A stretch of DNA of 64,000 nucleotides from Pseudomonas farris (GCF_019145235.1 NZ_JAHSTV010000008.1:300335-364334), one strand, 5' to 3'; counted from the stretch's first letter, positions 35,628 through 45,545 are shown. Made by a program: numbers and translations. The notes: generated from the letters alone by a model not told the origin.

Positions 35628-36766
35628 GAGCGAAGTACCACGCCGCTGTCGTCTTCCCAGTACACGTAAACCTGGTCACCCCAGGTTGGCCGCTGGCCGC
35701 GGCGCTCGGCGTTGGCGACGAAGGACTGCACCAGTTTGCCGCTCGGCAATTCGACGTAGAACACCGAGTGGCCGCCGAGGTAGGCGATGTCATGCACCTT
35801 GCCGCTCGACCAGTTGTATTCGCAGGTCGGCATGTCGGCTGTCACCAGCAGTTTTTCCGGACGGATCGCGTAGGTGACGGACTTGTCCTGCACCGAGGTG
35901 CTGATGCCGTGACCCACGTAGATGCTGCGGTCCAGATCCTTGCAGGTGATGAGCGCATGGCCTTCGGCGTCGTCCACCACTTCGCCTTCGAAGATGTTGA
36001 CGTTGCCGATGAATTCGCAGACCAGACGGCTGGTCGGGGTTTCGTAGATGTCGATCGGGCTGCCGATCTGGGCGATCCAGCCCAGGTGCATGATCGCGAT
36101 GCGCTCGGCCATGGTCATGGCCTCTTCCTGGTCGTGGGTCACCATCACGCAGGTCACGCCGACCCGCTCGATGATCTCGACCAGTTCCAGCTGCATTTGC
36201 GAACGCAGTTTCTTGTCCAGCGCGCCCATCGGTTCGTCGAGCAGCAACAGCTTCGGCCGTTTGGCCAACGAACGCGCCAGCGCCACACGCTGACGCTGAC
36301 CGCCGGACAACTGATGGGGTTTGCGCTTGGCGTACTGGCTCATCTGCACCAGCTTGAGCATGTCGGCCACGCGTGCATCGACTTCAGCGGCGGGAAGCTT
36401 GTCCTGCTTGAGGCCGAAGGCGATGTTCTGCGCCACGGTCATGTGTGGGAACAAGGCATAGGACTGGAACATCATATTGATCGGTCGCTCGTACGGCGGC
36501 ATGTCAGTGATGTCTACGCCGTCGAGGTAAATGCGCCCCTCCGTGGGCCGTTCGAAACCTGCCAGCATCCGCAGCAAGGTGGATTTGCCCGAACCCGAGC
36601 CGCCGAGCAAGGCGAAGATTTCGCCTTTCTTGATTTCCAGGGACACGTCGTCCACGGCAATCGTCTCGTCGAACTTTTTGGTGACCCGGTCGATTTTGAC
36701 CAGCACCTGTTTAGGTGTCTGGTCGCCCTCGAGGGCTTTCTTATAGGCGCCGGAGGCAACTGCCAT
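35624..36766 (-). CDS. spuF: Polyamine ABC transporter ATP-binding protein
   Basis: The 380-residue ATPase has Walker A GGSGSGKS at 55-62, the signature LSGGQRQRVALARSL, Walker B LLLLDEPMGALD, the switch His in MVTHDQEEAM, and a C-terminal TOBE region (RPEKLLVTAD). Length and tail match PotG/SpuF. It energises uptake with SpuG and SpuH and the binding proteins SpuD and SpuE upstream on the same strand. Confidence 0.95.
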   Translation of the reverse strand: MAVASGAYKKALEGDQTPKQVLVKIDRVTKKFDETIAVDDVSLEIKKGEIFALLGGSGSGKSTLLRMLAGFERPTEGRIYLDGVDITDMPPYERPINMMFQSYALFPHMTVAQNIAFGLKQDKLPAAEVDARVADMLKLVQMSQYAKRKPHQLSGGQRQRVALARSLAKRPKLLLLDEPMGALDKKLRSQMQLELVEIIERVGVTCVMVTHDQEEAMTMAERIAIMHLGWIAQIGSPIDIYETPTSRLVCEFIGNVNIFEGEVVDDAEGHALITCKDLDRSIYVGHGISTSVQDKSVTYAIRPEKLLVTADMPTCEYNWSSGKVHDIAYLGGHSVFYVELPSGKLVQSFVANAERRGQRPTWGDQVYVYWEDDSGVVLRS

Positions 36767-36827
36767 TTACGAAACTCCCAACAGAATTTGCAGTTCGCTC
36801 AACGTGGCGAACCTGGATAGTTTGAAG

Positions 36828-37925
36828 CTATTTGCCCGACTTGACCTTGGTCCAGCTGCGCGTCATCAAACGTTGAATGTTCGGTGGCAACTCGATGGAT
36901 ACGTATGTCTTGTCGAGGACCGCTTGCGGTGGATATACCGATGCGTCGGTGCGTATGGACTGTTCCATCAGTTTGTCCGACCCGGGGTTCGGGTTGGCAT
37001 AGCCTACGGAATCGCTGACCTTGGCAATCACCTCGGGTTTCAGCAAATAGTTGATGAAGGCATGGGCCTCTTTGGCGTTGGCGGCATCCTTGGGGATCGC
37101 CAGCATGTCGAACCAGAGCGCGCCGCCCTCTTTCGGAATCGAGTAGGCGATGTTCATGCCTTTGCCGGCTTCAGCCGCGCGGGCCTTGGCCTGGAACATA
37201 TCGCCGGAGAAACCGATCGCCACACAGATGTCACCGTTGGCCAGGTCTGCGATGTATTTGGATGAGTGGAAATACGTCACGTAAGGCCGCACTGCCAGCA
37301 ACTTGGCTTCAGCCTTTTTGTAGTCTTCAGGGTTGGTGCTGTTGGCGTTCAGGCCCATGTAGTTGAGGACCGTGGGCATCATTTCATCGGCGGAGTCGAG
37401 GAACGCCACGCCACAGCTGTGCAGCTTCTTGATGTTCTGCGGCTCGAACACCACATCCCACGAATCGATCTTGTCGAGGCCCAGCACTGCCTTGACCTTG
37501 TCGACGTTGTAACCGATGCCGTTAGTGCCCCACAGATACGGCACGGCGTACTGATTGCCCGGATCGTTCTGCTCCAGGCGCTTGAGCAGCACCGGGTCGA
37601 GGTTGGAATAGTTAGTCAGCTTCGATTTGTCGAGCTTCTGAAAAGCCCCGGCCTTGATCTGCTTGCCAAGGAAGTGGTTGGACGGCACAACCACGTCATA
37701 ACCGGTACGCCCGGCCAGCAACTTGCCTTCCAGGGTTTCGTTGGAATCAAATACGTCATACACCGGCTTGATACCGGTTTCTTTCTGGAAGTCGGCCAGG
37801 GTGGTTTCACCGATGTAGTCCGACCAGTTATAAATATGCACCGTGCCAGCGGCCTGAACACTGACAGCAAGTGTCAGCCCGGCGCCGACCAGCAGGGCAT
37901 TGCGCAACAAAGAAAAAATAGGCAA
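36828..37925 (-). CDS. spuE: Periplasmic polyamine-binding protein (SpuE, spermidine type)
   Basis: The 365-residue protein has a signal peptide (1-25, ending VQA) and the PotF pattern: HIYNWSDYIGETTL, VYDVFDSNETLEGKLLAG, FHSSKYIADLANGDICVAIG and the C-terminal TRSWTKVKSGK. It is a close paralogue of the gene at 38113. In P. aeruginosa the copy nearer the ATPase gene binds spermidine (SpuE) and the other putrescine (SpuD); the assignment here rests on gene order. Confidence 0.93.
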   Translation of the reverse strand: MPIFSLLRNALLVGAGLTLAVSVQAAGTVHIYNWSDYIGETTLADFQKETGIKPVYDVFDSNETLEGKLLAGRTGYDVVVPSNHFLGKQIKAGAFQKLDKSKLTNYSNLDPVLLKRLEQNDPGNQYAVPYLWGTNGIGYNVDKVKAVLGLDKIDSWDVVFEPQNIKKLHSCGVAFLDSADEMMPTVLNYMGLNANSTNPEDYKKAEAKLLAVRPYVTYFHSSKYIADLANGDICVAIGFSGDMFQAKARAAEAGKGMNIAYSIPKEGGALWFDMLAIPKDAANAKEAHAFINYLLKPEVIAKVSDSVGYANPNPGSDKLMEQSIRTDASVYPPQAVLDKTYVSIELPPNIQRLMTRSWTKVKSGK

Positions 37926-38060
37926 GTGGAGGTCCTCTAAAATTAGTTGGGCCCAAGTTGCCCCGCGTTACATGACAGCCATGGCTGCCTGGCAACAAAA
38001 CCGGCGCGCAACTTACCCTCGAAAAACCGTTCCAGCAAAACTTTCTGTCATTTAATTATT

Positions 38061-38094
38061 CCTGTTGCCGCCGTCGCGCGACGACGGCAACAGG
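38061..38094. other. Strong hairpin between spuD and spuE
   Basis: CCTGTTGCCGCCGTC and GACGACGGCAACAGG form a near-perfect stem (one mismatch) around GCGC, 19 bases after the spuD stop. On the minus strand it is followed by AATAATTAAA, not a T-run, so it is more likely an mRNA-stabilising or attenuating stem than a full terminator. Confidence 0.75.
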
Positions 38095-38112
38095 TAGTTG
38101 CCTCAAATCGGC

Positions 38113-39225
38113 TTATTTACCGGATTTGATCTTGGTCCAGCTGCGAGTCAGGATCCGCTGGGTCGCGGCCGGCAAGTCGGCAATCGCGTACAGCTTGGCC
38201 AGTACTTCCGCTGGCGGGTAGATGCCAGGATCGCTGGTGATTTCTTTATCGACCAATGCAGTAGACGCCGCGTTACCGTTCGGGAAACGTACCGCGTTGG
38301 TGATTTCAGCCATGATTTCCGGCTTCTGCAGGAAGGTCATGAACTTGTAGGCGCCTTCGACGTTTTCGGCATCTTTAGGGATGGCGACCATGTCGTAGAA
38401 GCTGCCGGCACCTTCTTTCGGAATGTTGTAGCTGACTTTCACCTTGTCACCGGCTTCAGCGGCGCGAGCCTTGGCCTGGTAGATGTCACCCGAGTAACCC
38501 ACGGCGACGCAGATGTTGCCGTTGGCCAGATCGGAGATGTACTTGGACGAGTGGAAGTAGCCCACCGAAGGACGAATCTTCAGGAACAGCGCTTCGGCTT
38601 CAGCCAGTTGTTTCTTGTCCTGGCTGTCGGTTGGATAGCCCAGGTAATGCAACGCCACCGGAATCATCTCGGTTGGCGAATCGAGGAAGCTGATACCGCA
38701 CGACTTCAACTTGGCAGCGTTTTCAGGTTTGAACAGCAAGTCCCAGGAGTTGGTTGGCGCATCGGCCCCCAGTGCAGCCTTGACCTTCTCGGCGTTGAAA
38801 CCGATACCGATCGAACCCCACATGTAAGGGAACGCGTGTTCGTTACCCGGGTCGCTCACCGATACCGCTTTGAGCAGGTCCGTGTTCAGGTTCTTCCAGT
38901 TAGGCAGCTTGGACTTGTCCAGCTTCTGGTAAACGCCCGCCTTGATTTGCTTGGCCAGGAAGTTGTTCGACGGCACGACGATGTCGTAGCCGGACTTGCC
39001 TGCCAGCAACTTGGCTTCAAGGGTTTCGTTACTGTCGAACACGTCGTAGACGACTTTGATACCCGACTCGGCTTCGAACTTCTTGACGGTATCCGGTGCG
39101 ATGTAATCGGACCAGTTGTACACGTGCAGCACCTTGTCGTCAGCCTGAACGGCACCCGCCATCACGCCCATCAGGGACATGGCGAGGAGGGTCTTGCCAG
39201 CTATCTTCATACCTAATGCCTTCAT
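38113..39225 (-). CDS. spuD: Periplasmic polyamine-binding protein (SpuD, putrescine type)
   Basis: The start at 39225 (MKALGMKIAG, 370 residues) has GGAG eight bases upstream; a longer frame to 39312 is rejected because it adds a basic stretch ahead of a normal signal peptide. The signal ends at about residue 24 (VQA). The PotF pattern is complete: HVYNWSDYIAPDTVKKF, VYDVFDSNETLEAKLLAG, FHSSKYISDLANGNICVAVG. It is a paralogue of SpuE. The putrescine preference is inferred from its position next to spuC. Confidence 0.93.
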   Translation of the reverse strand: MKALGMKIAGKTLLAMSLMGVMAGAVQADDKVLHVYNWSDYIAPDTVKKFEAESGIKVVYDVFDSNETLEAKLLAGKSGYDIVVPSNNFLAKQIKAGVYQKLDKSKLPNWKNLNTDLLKAVSVSDPGNEHAFPYMWGSIGIGFNAEKVKAALGADAPTNSWDLLFKPENAAKLKSCGISFLDSPTEMIPVALHYLGYPTDSQDKKQLAEAEALFLKIRPSVGYFHSSKYISDLANGNICVAVGYSGDIYQAKARAAEAGDKVKVSYNIPKEGAGSFYDMVAIPKDAENVEGAYKFMTFLQKPEIMAEITNAVRFPNGNAASTALVDKEITSDPGIYPPAEVLAKLYAIADLPAATQRILTRSWTKIKSGK

Positions 39226-39392
39226 GGGTAATGCTCCAATTTTTCTTTTTAACCACGTGCTCAGCGGCCTGTTACTGGGCATCCGAACAACCGGTAGTCT
39301 GGCAAGATCCAAGGCAGGCTTTCAAGGAAAGACCCATCCTTTGTTTGCACTGAGCGAAGTGCACACTTCGCACCTCGCTCAGAGCCTAGCAC

Positions 39393-40757
39393 TTAGCCCT
39401 GTAACGCACTCAGGGTCAGGTCCAGGCACTTGCGTGCTTTTGTTACCAACTCATCGATTTCAGCCGGTGTAATCACCAGTGGCGGAGCAATGATCATGGT
39501 GTCGCCGACGGCACGCATGATCAGGCCGTTTTCGAAGCAGAACGTGCGGCAGATCATGCCGACGCCACGGCCTTCGTAACGTTTGCGGGTGGCTTTGTCC
39601 TGAACCAGTTCGATGGCCCCCAACAGACCGACCCCACGCACTTCCCCCACCAACGGGTGATCGCTCAGTTCCCGTAGACGCTTTTGCAAATAAGGTGCCG
39701 TTTCTGTACGCACGCGCTCGACAATTTTTTCGTCGCGCAGGATACGAATGTTTTCCAGCGCCACCGCAGCGGCCACCGGGTGCCCGGAATAAGTGAAACC
39801 GTGGTTGAAATCACCCCCTTCGTTGAGCACCTCGACCACATCGTCATGCACGATCAGGCCACCCATCGGGATGTAACCGGAGGTCAGGCCTTTGGCGATG
39901 GTCATCATGTGGGGTTTGAGGTCGTAGAAATCGGTTCCGAACCACTCACCGGTACGGCCGAAACCGCAGATCACTTCGTCGGCCACGAACAGAATGTCGT
40001 ATTTGGCGAGGATTTCCTTGATGCGCGGCCAGTAGCTGTCTGGCGGAATGATCACGCCGCCGGCGCCCTGGATCGGCTCGGCAATAAAGGCACCGACGTT
40101 GTCGACGCCGACTTCCAGAATCTTCTCTTCCAGCTGATTGGCCGCCCAGATACCGAACTCGTTCGGCGTCATATCGCCGCCTTCGCCGAACCAGTACGGC
40201 TGGGCAATGTGGACAATGCCCGGGATCGGCAAGTCGCCCTGTTCGTGCATGTATGTCATGCCACCCAGGCTCGCGCCGGCCACGGTGGAACCGTGATAGC
40301 CGTTCTTGCGACTGATGATGACTTTCTTCTTCGGCTGGCCTTTGATCGCCCAGTAGTGGCGAACCATCCGCAGCATGGTGTCGTTGCCTTCGGAACCGGA
40401 ACCGGTGAAGAACACGTGATTCATGCCTTCAGGCGCAACGTCGGCAATGACCTTGGCCAGCTCCAGCACCGGCGGGTGAGCCGTCTGGAAGAACAGGTTG
40501 TAATAAGGCAGTTCGCGCATCTGCTTGCTGGCGGCATCGGCCAGTTCATCGCGACCGTAGCCGATCGCCACACACCACAGGCCGGCCATGCCGTCGAGGA
40601 TCTTGTTGCCTTCGCTGTCCCAGAGGTACACGCCCTTGGCGCTGGTGATGATCCGCGGGCCTTTCTCTTTCAGCTGCTTGAAGTCGCTGAACGGGGCCAG
40701 GTGGTGATCGCTGCTCAGGGCTTGCCATTCACGGGTTTGCGGGTTGTTGCTGGTCAT
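39393..40757 (-). CDS. spuC: Polyamine:pyruvate aminotransferase (class III, PLP)
   Basis: The 454-residue class III aminotransferase transfers the amino group of putrescine or related amines to pyruvate. Visible features are GMAGLWCVAIGYGRDEL, FFTGSGSEGNDTMLRMVRHYW (phosphate site), DEVICGFGRTGEWFG (PLP-contacting Asp), and the PLP lysine in TIAKGLTSGYIPMG. It is 58 bases downstream of spuB on the same strand and part of the spuABC catabolic set. Confidence 0.94.
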   Translation of the reverse strand: MTSNNPQTREWQALSSDHHLAPFSDFKQLKEKGPRIITSAKGVYLWDSEGNKILDGMAGLWCVAIGYGRDELADAASKQMRELPYYNLFFQTAHPPVLELAKVIADVAPEGMNHVFFTGSGSEGNDTMLRMVRHYWAIKGQPKKKVIISRKNGYHGSTVAGASLGGMTYMHEQGDLPIPGIVHIAQPYWFGEGGDMTPNEFGIWAANQLEEKILEVGVDNVGAFIAEPIQGAGGVIIPPDSYWPRIKEILAKYDILFVADEVICGFGRTGEWFGTDFYDLKPHMMTIAKGLTSGYIPMGGLIVHDDVVEVLNEGGDFNHGFTYSGHPVAAAVALENIRILRDEKIVERVRTETAPYLQKRLRELSDHPLVGEVRGVGLLGAIELVQDKATRKRYEGRGVGMICRTFCFENGLIMRAVGDTMIIAPPLVITPAEIDELVTKARKCLDLTLSALQG

Positions 40758-40815
40758 GCGAATTCTCCTTGGATTCGAGTGGAGGGCGCCGCCAAGCGCA
40801 GCGGCGCCCGGCGCA

Positions 40816-42174
40816 TCAGACGGCGAAAAGCAGGAACTCCCGCTCCCACGAACTGATTACGCGCTTGAAGTTTTCATGCTCGGCCCGCTTGACCGCGATG
40901 TAACCCGTGATGAACTTCTTACCCAGGTACTTTTCGATGGTCTTGCTGTTTTCCATGCGATCCAGGGCGTCTTCAATGGTCAGTGGCAGGCGCAGGTTGC
41001 GCCGCTCATAACCACGACCCACGACCGGAGCACTCGGGTTATGCCCTTCGACCATGCCGATAAGGCCGCACAACAGGCTGGCGGCGATGGCCAGGTAAGG
41101 GTTGGCATCGGCACCCGGCAGACGGTTTTCCACCCGACGGTTCTGCGGCCCGGCATCCGGAACCCGCAGGCCCACGGTGCGGTTTTCTTCGCCCCACTCC
41201 ACGTTCACTGGTGCCGAGGTATCCGGCAGGAAGCGGCGGAACGAGTTGACGTTGGGGGCGAACAACGGCAACAGCTCAGGAATGAATTTCTGCAGGCCGC
41301 CGATGTGATTGAGGAACAGCTGACTCATGGTCCCGTCTTCATTGGAGAAAACGTTTTTGCCGGTCTCGATGCTGATGATGCTCTGGTGCAAGTGCATGGC
41401 GCTACCCGGCTCGCCGGTCATAGGCTTGGCCATGAAGGTCGCCGCTACGTTGTGCTTGAGCGCGGCCTCACGCATGGTGCGTTTGAACACCAGAATCTGG
41501 TCGGCCAGGGATAGGGCATCGCCATGACGGAAGTTGATCTCCATCTGCGCGGTCCCGTCCTCGTGGATCAGCGTGTCGAGGTCCAGCTCTTGCAGTTCGC
41601 ACCAGTCGTAGACGTCTTCGAACAACGGATCGAATTCGTTCGCCGCTTCAATCGAGAAGGATTGGCGACCGGTTTCCGGACGACCAGAGCGGCCAATCGG
41701 CGGTTGCAGCGGGTAATCCGGGTCATCGCTGCGCTTGGTGAGGTAGAACTCCATTTCCGGCGCCACGATCGGCTGCCAGCCGTGGTCGGCGTAGAGTTTC
41801 AGTACCTTCTTGAGCACATTGCGCGGCGACAGCTCGATCGGATTGCCCTGCTTGTCGTAGGTGTCGTGGATCACCTGCGCAGTGGGCTCGATGGCCCAAG
41901 GCACCAGAAACACCGCGTTCTGGTCGGGGCGGCAGATCATGTCGATGTCGGCCGGGTCGAGCAGTTCGTAATAGATGTCGTCTTCGACGTAGTCGCCGGT
42001 CACGGTCTGCAACAGAACGCTTTCGGGCAGGCGCATGCCTTTTTCGGCAATGAACTTGTTGGTCGGCGAGATCTTGCCCCGGGTGATGCCCGTCAGGTCG
42101 CCAATCATGCATTCGACTTCTGTGATCTTGTGGTCTTTCAACCAATCGGTGAGCTGGTCGAGGTTGTTACTCAT
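40816..42174 (-). CDS. spuB: Glutamine synthetase-like gamma-glutamylpolyamine synthetase
   Basis: The 452-residue GS-family enzyme ligates glutamate to a polyamine with ATP, the first step of the gamma-glutamyl pathway. GS landmarks are MIGDLTGITRGKI, PEMEFYLTKRSDD (metal Glu), GEPGSAMHLHQSI (metal His), VNSFRRFLPD and EENRTVGLRVP. It lies between spuA and spuC. A second GS-like gene, spuI, is read divergently. Ordinary glutamine synthesis is unlikely given this context. Confidence 0.94.
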   Translation of the reverse strand: MSNNLDQLTDWLKDHKITEVECMIGDLTGITRGKISPTNKFIAEKGMRLPESVLLQTVTGDYVEDDIYYELLDPADIDMICRPDQNAVFLVPWAIEPTAQVIHDTYDKQGNPIELSPRNVLKKVLKLYADHGWQPIVAPEMEFYLTKRSDDPDYPLQPPIGRSGRPETGRQSFSIEAANEFDPLFEDVYDWCELQELDLDTLIHEDGTAQMEINFRHGDALSLADQILVFKRTMREAALKHNVAATFMAKPMTGEPGSAMHLHQSIISIETGKNVFSNEDGTMSQLFLNHIGGLQKFIPELLPLFAPNVNSFRRFLPDTSAPVNVEWGEENRTVGLRVPDAGPQNRRVENRLPGADANPYLAIAASLLCGLIGMVEGHNPSAPVVGRGYERRNLRLPLTIEDALDRMENSKTIEKYLGKKFITGYIAVKRAEHENFKRVISSWEREFLLFAV

Positions 42175-42211
42175 AAATGCCTCTTAGGCTGAGTTTCCTG
42201 ACTCTTATAAG

Positions 42212-42988
42212 TCAGGCGTTGTTTGACGCATCGGCGTCGCGTTGTAGTGCGTGCTTGCGGCAGGCATCGCCAAATGCCTGGAAAATCGCAAGGTAGTCAG
42301 GATTCAAGCTTACCTGCCATTCGGGATGCCATTGCACACCTAAAGCAAAAGCCTTGCCTTCGATAACAGAGATGGCTTCGATCAACCCGTCAGGCGCCAC
42401 GGCTTCCACACGAAGACTCGGCGCCAGACGCTCTATACCCTGACCATGAATCGAATTGACTTGAATCTCGCTCGCCAGGCCGAGCCTGGCCAATACACCG
42501 CCCGGTTGGACGTGCACCGGGTGACTTGGCGCGTACTGCCCTTCCAGCGGCAGGCTGTCGTCTTCACGGTGATCCATGTATGGACCGGCCTCGTGAACCT
42601 TCTGATGCAGACTGCCGCCGAACGCCACATTCATTTCCTGGAAGCCGCGGCAAATGCCGAGCACGGGAACACCGGCCTCGACAGCGGCGCGGATCAGCGG
42701 GAGAGTGGTGGCATCGCGTGCAGAATCATGAGCAGTACCTGGCGCACTGGCCGGGCCGTTATAGTGAAACGGTTCTATATTAGATGGAGAGCCTGTAAAG
42801 AGAATGCCGTCCAGAGCGTCCAGAATATCGGACGATGTCAGTAGATCCGCCAGGGATGGAAGAATCAACGGCAGGCCCTTGGCAGCTGATGCCACGGCGC
42901 GTACGTATTTGTCGCCACTGATGTGATAAGCATGCAGACCGATCTGCTTTGAGCAGCCGGTGACGCCGATTAACGGCAGGCGAGACAT
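42212..42988 (-). CDS. spuA: Gamma-glutamyl-GABA hydrolase (class I amidotransferase-like)
   Basis: The 258-residue peptidase-C26 protein releases GABA from gamma-glutamyl-GABA late in the polyamine pathway. The nucleophile is the Cys of VLGICRGFQEMNVAFGG, and the His/Glu pair lies in GVQWHPEWQVS. ILFTGSPSNIEPFHY is also typical. It is the first gene of the leftward spuABC-spuDEFGH series and is divergent from spuI. Confidence 0.94.
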   Translation of the reverse strand: MSRLPLIGVTGCSKQIGLHAYHISGDKYVRAVASAAKGLPLILPSLADLLTSSDILDALDGILFTGSPSNIEPFHYNGPASAPGTAHDSARDATTLPLIRAAVEAGVPVLGICRGFQEMNVAFGGSLHQKVHEAGPYMDHREDDSLPLEGQYAPSHPVHVQPGGVLARLGLASEIQVNSIHGQGIERLAPSLRVEAVAPDGLIEAISVIEGKAFALGVQWHPEWQVSLNPDYLAIFQAFGDACRKHALQRDADASNNA

Positions 42989-43266
42989 GAAGCACCCCGG
43001 TATTATTGCTGTTATGGGTTTAAATCGAGCTTAGCCTTGTTCATTTTTTTACACAACACCCCCGTAAAAAATACAACACGGCCCGCTCAAGCTCGCGGGA
43101 GCCAAGACGGCCGAAGGCAAAAAAACGCCCCAAAGTGCCTCAAAAAAGCCTCGCGAGTGCTTTTTTAGGGCAAAAAAGGCCTTGCTTGACTTCGGCATGC
43201 CGTTCGGGTTGACTGGAATCCGAAGAGATCAATGATTGATATTTTTAACAACAAAGGTGTTGCATC
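42989..43266. promoter_or_regulatory. Divergent spuA/spuI control region
   Basis: This 278-base space is richer in A/T than its surroundings, with several A-runs. Two TTGACT boxes (about 43186 and 43209) face spuI. It must hold both promoters, but no operator could be assigned with confidence. Confidence 0.6.
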
Positions 43267-44643
43267 ATGTCGGTACCCCCGCGTGCCGTTCAGCTTAACG
43301 AAGCGAACGCGTTCCTTAAGGAACATCCTGAGGTTCTGTACGTTGACCTTCTGATTGCGGATATGAATGGTGTGGTGCGCGGCAAGCGCATTGAACGCAC
43401 CAGCCTCCACAAGGTTTACGAGAAAGGCATCAACCTGCCGGCCTCTCTATTTGCTCTGGATATCAATGGCTCGACGGTGGAAAGCACCGGCCTGGGCCTG
43501 GACATCGGCGATGCTGACCGAATCTGTTATCCAATCCCCGACACCCTGTGCAATGAGCCCTGGCAGAAGCGCCCGACCGCGCAACTGTTAATGACCATGC
43601 ACGAACTCGAAGGTGATCCTTTCTTCGCCGACCCGCGCGAAGTCCTGCGACAAGTCGTAGCCAAGTTCGACGAGATGGGCCTGACCATCTGCGCCGCGTT
43701 CGAACTGGAGTTCTACCTGATCGACCAGGAGAACGTGAACGGTCGCCCACAACCGCCACGCTCGCCGATCTCCGGCAAACGCCCGCATTCGACACAGGTC
43801 TACCTGATCGACGACCTCGACGAATACGTCGACTGCCTCCAGGACATTCTGGAAGGTGCGAAAGAGCAAGGCATCCCTGCCGACGCGATCGTCAAGGAAA
43901 GTGCCCCGGCACAGTTCGAAGTGAACTTGCACCACGTGGCTGACCCGATCAAGGCCTGCGACTATGCGGTCCTGCTCAAGCGTCTGATCAAAAACATCGC
44001 CTACGACCATGAGATGGACACCACCTTCATGGCCAAGCCTTATCCGGGCCAGGCAGGTAACGGTCTGCACGTCCACATCTCGATTCTTGATAAAGATGGC
44101 AAAAACATTTTTGCCAGCGAGGATCCCGAGCAGAACGCCGCACTGCGTCACGCGATCGGCGGTGTGCTCGAGACCCTGCCGGCGCAGATGGCTTTCCTCT
44201 GCCCGAACGTCAACTCCTACCGTCGTTTCGGCGCACAGTTCTACGTGCCGAATTCGCCGTGCTGGGGCCTGGACAACCGCACCGTGGCCATCCGCGTACC
44301 GACCGGTTCCTCCGATGCCGTGCGCATCGAGCATCGTGTCGCCGGCGCCGACGCCAACCCGTATCTGTTGATGGCTTCGGTTTTGGCGGGCGTGCACCAC
44401 GGCCTGACCAACAAGATCGAGCCGGGCGCGCCCGTGGAAGGCAACTCCTACGAGCAAAACGAGCAAAGCCTGCCAAACAATTTGCGTGATGCATTGCGTG
44501 AGCTGGATGACAGCGAAGTCATGGCCAAGTACATCGATCCGAAATACATCGATATCTTCGTGGCCTGTAAAGAGAGCGAGCTGGAGGAGTTCGAACACTC
44601 CATCTCCGACCTCGAGTACAACTGGTACCTGCATACCGTGTAA
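43267..44643 (+). CDS. spuI: Glutamine synthetase-like gamma-glutamylpolyamine synthetase, second copy
   Basis: The 458-residue GS-family protein resembles SpuB in layout: LLIADMNGVVRGKRIERT, CAAFELEFYLIDQENVNG (metal Glu), KPYPGQAGNGLHVHISIL (metal His), VNSYRRFGAQF and LDNRTVAIRVPTG. It most likely glutamylates a different amine from SpuB. An AAAGGTG site precedes the ATG. It is divergent from spuA and ends in a clear terminator. Confidence 0.94.
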   Translation: MSVPPRAVQLNEANAFLKEHPEVLYVDLLIADMNGVVRGKRIERTSLHKVYEKGINLPASLFALDINGSTVESTGLGLDIGDADRICYPIPDTLCNEPWQKRPTAQLLMTMHELEGDPFFADPREVLRQVVAKFDEMGLTICAAFELEFYLIDQENVNGRPQPPRSPISGKRPHSTQVYLIDDLDEYVDCLQDILEGAKEQGIPADAIVKESAPAQFEVNLHHVADPIKACDYAVLLKRLIKNIAYDHEMDTTFMAKPYPGQAGNGLHVHISILDKDGKNIFASEDPEQNAALRHAIGGVLETLPAQMAFLCPNVNSYRRFGAQFYVPNSPCWGLDNRTVAIRVPTGSSDAVRIEHRVAGADANPYLLMASVLAGVHHGLTNKIEPGAPVEGNSYEQNEQSLPNNLRDALRELDDSEVMAKYIDPKYIDIFVACKESELEEFEHSISDLEYNWYLHTV

Positions 44644-44661
44644 GCGGTTGCAGTAAAAACA

Positions 44662-44697
44662 ACGCCGCCGGCTATTGAAGCCTGCGGCGTTTTTTTA
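44662..44697 (+). terminator. Rho-independent terminator of spuI
   Basis: AACGCCGC pairs with GCGGCGTT across a 15-base loop, followed by TTTTTTT, 19 bases after the spuI stop. Confidence 0.9.
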
Positions 44698-44726
44698 TGG
44701 TTTTTTTCAGTGGAACCGGGTTGGAT

Positions 44727-44822
44727 TCATCGCGAGCAGGCTCGCTCCCACAGGGATTTTCTGTGAACACAAAATTCGCATTCAACACAAATCAAATGTG
44801 GGAGCGAGCCTGCTCGCGATGG
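44727..44822. repeat. REP doublet, inward orientation, GAGCCTGCTC variant
   Basis: Units read CATCGCGAGCAGGCTCGCTC and its complement, as at 11287. It lies between spuI and the TetR gene, same strand. Confidence 0.88.
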
Positions 44823-44884
44823 CGTCCTGGCAGACAACATAGATGCCTGCTCGTACAATGCCCGCTGCCCTGCAGGAGACTTCA

Positions 44885-45523
44885 ATGACGCGCACCGCCA
44901 CCCCACGCAAACCCCGCGCCCGCAGTCAGGCCCGGATCGATTCGATACTCGATGCCGCCCGCACGCTGCTGGCCGCCGAGGGCGTGGCCAGCCTGTCGAT
45001 CTACAGCGTCGCCGAACGCGCGGAGATCCCGCCCTCCTCCGTCTACCATTTTTTCGCCAGCGTCCCGGCCCTGCTTGAAGCCCTGACCGCCGACATCCAC
45101 GCCGCGTTCCGCGCCTGTCTCCAAGCGCCTATCGACCACCATGCCCTCAACGGCTGGCGCGATTTGTCGCGACTGGTGGAACAACGCATGCTCGCCATCT
45201 ACGACGAAGACGCCGCCGCCCGCCAATTGATCCTCGCCCAGCATGGCCTGACCGAAGTCACCCAGGCTGACCGCCAGCACGACATCGAACTCGGCGACCT
45301 GATGCACAAGTTGTTCGACCACCACTTCGAACTGCCGACCCTGCCAAGTGATGTCGATGTGTTTGCGCTGGCCATGGAGCTGGGGGATCGGGTGTATGCA
45401 CGCTCGGTGCAACAGCATGGGCAGATCACGCCGCGCATGGCTGAAGAAGGGATGCGGGTGTTTGATGCTTATCTTGGGTTGTATTTGCCACCCTACCTGC
45501 CCAAGCGCGCTATTACAGCCTGA
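44885..45523 (+). CDS. TetR/AcrR-family transcriptional regulator
   Basis: The 212-residue protein has a basic N-terminus, the TetR helix-turn-helix (about 15-65; ILDAARTLLAAEGVASLSIY, then SVAERAEIPPSSVYHFF) and a helical ligand domain. The ATG at 44885 is preferred over an in-frame ATG at 44843 because MTRTATPRKPRARSQ is the usual start. It stands alone between two REP doublets; target and ligand are unknown. Confidence 0.88.
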   Translation: MTRTATPRKPRARSQARIDSILDAARTLLAAEGVASLSIYSVAERAEIPPSSVYHFFASVPALLEALTADIHAAFRACLQAPIDHHALNGWRDLSRLVEQRMLAIYDEDAAARQLILAQHGLTEVTQADRQHDIELGDLMHKLFDHHFELPTLPSDVDVFALAMELGDRVYARSVQQHGQITPRMAEEGMRVFDAYLGLYLPPYLPKRAITA

Positions 45524-45545
45524 TATCCTCGCAGGCTTCACTGGC

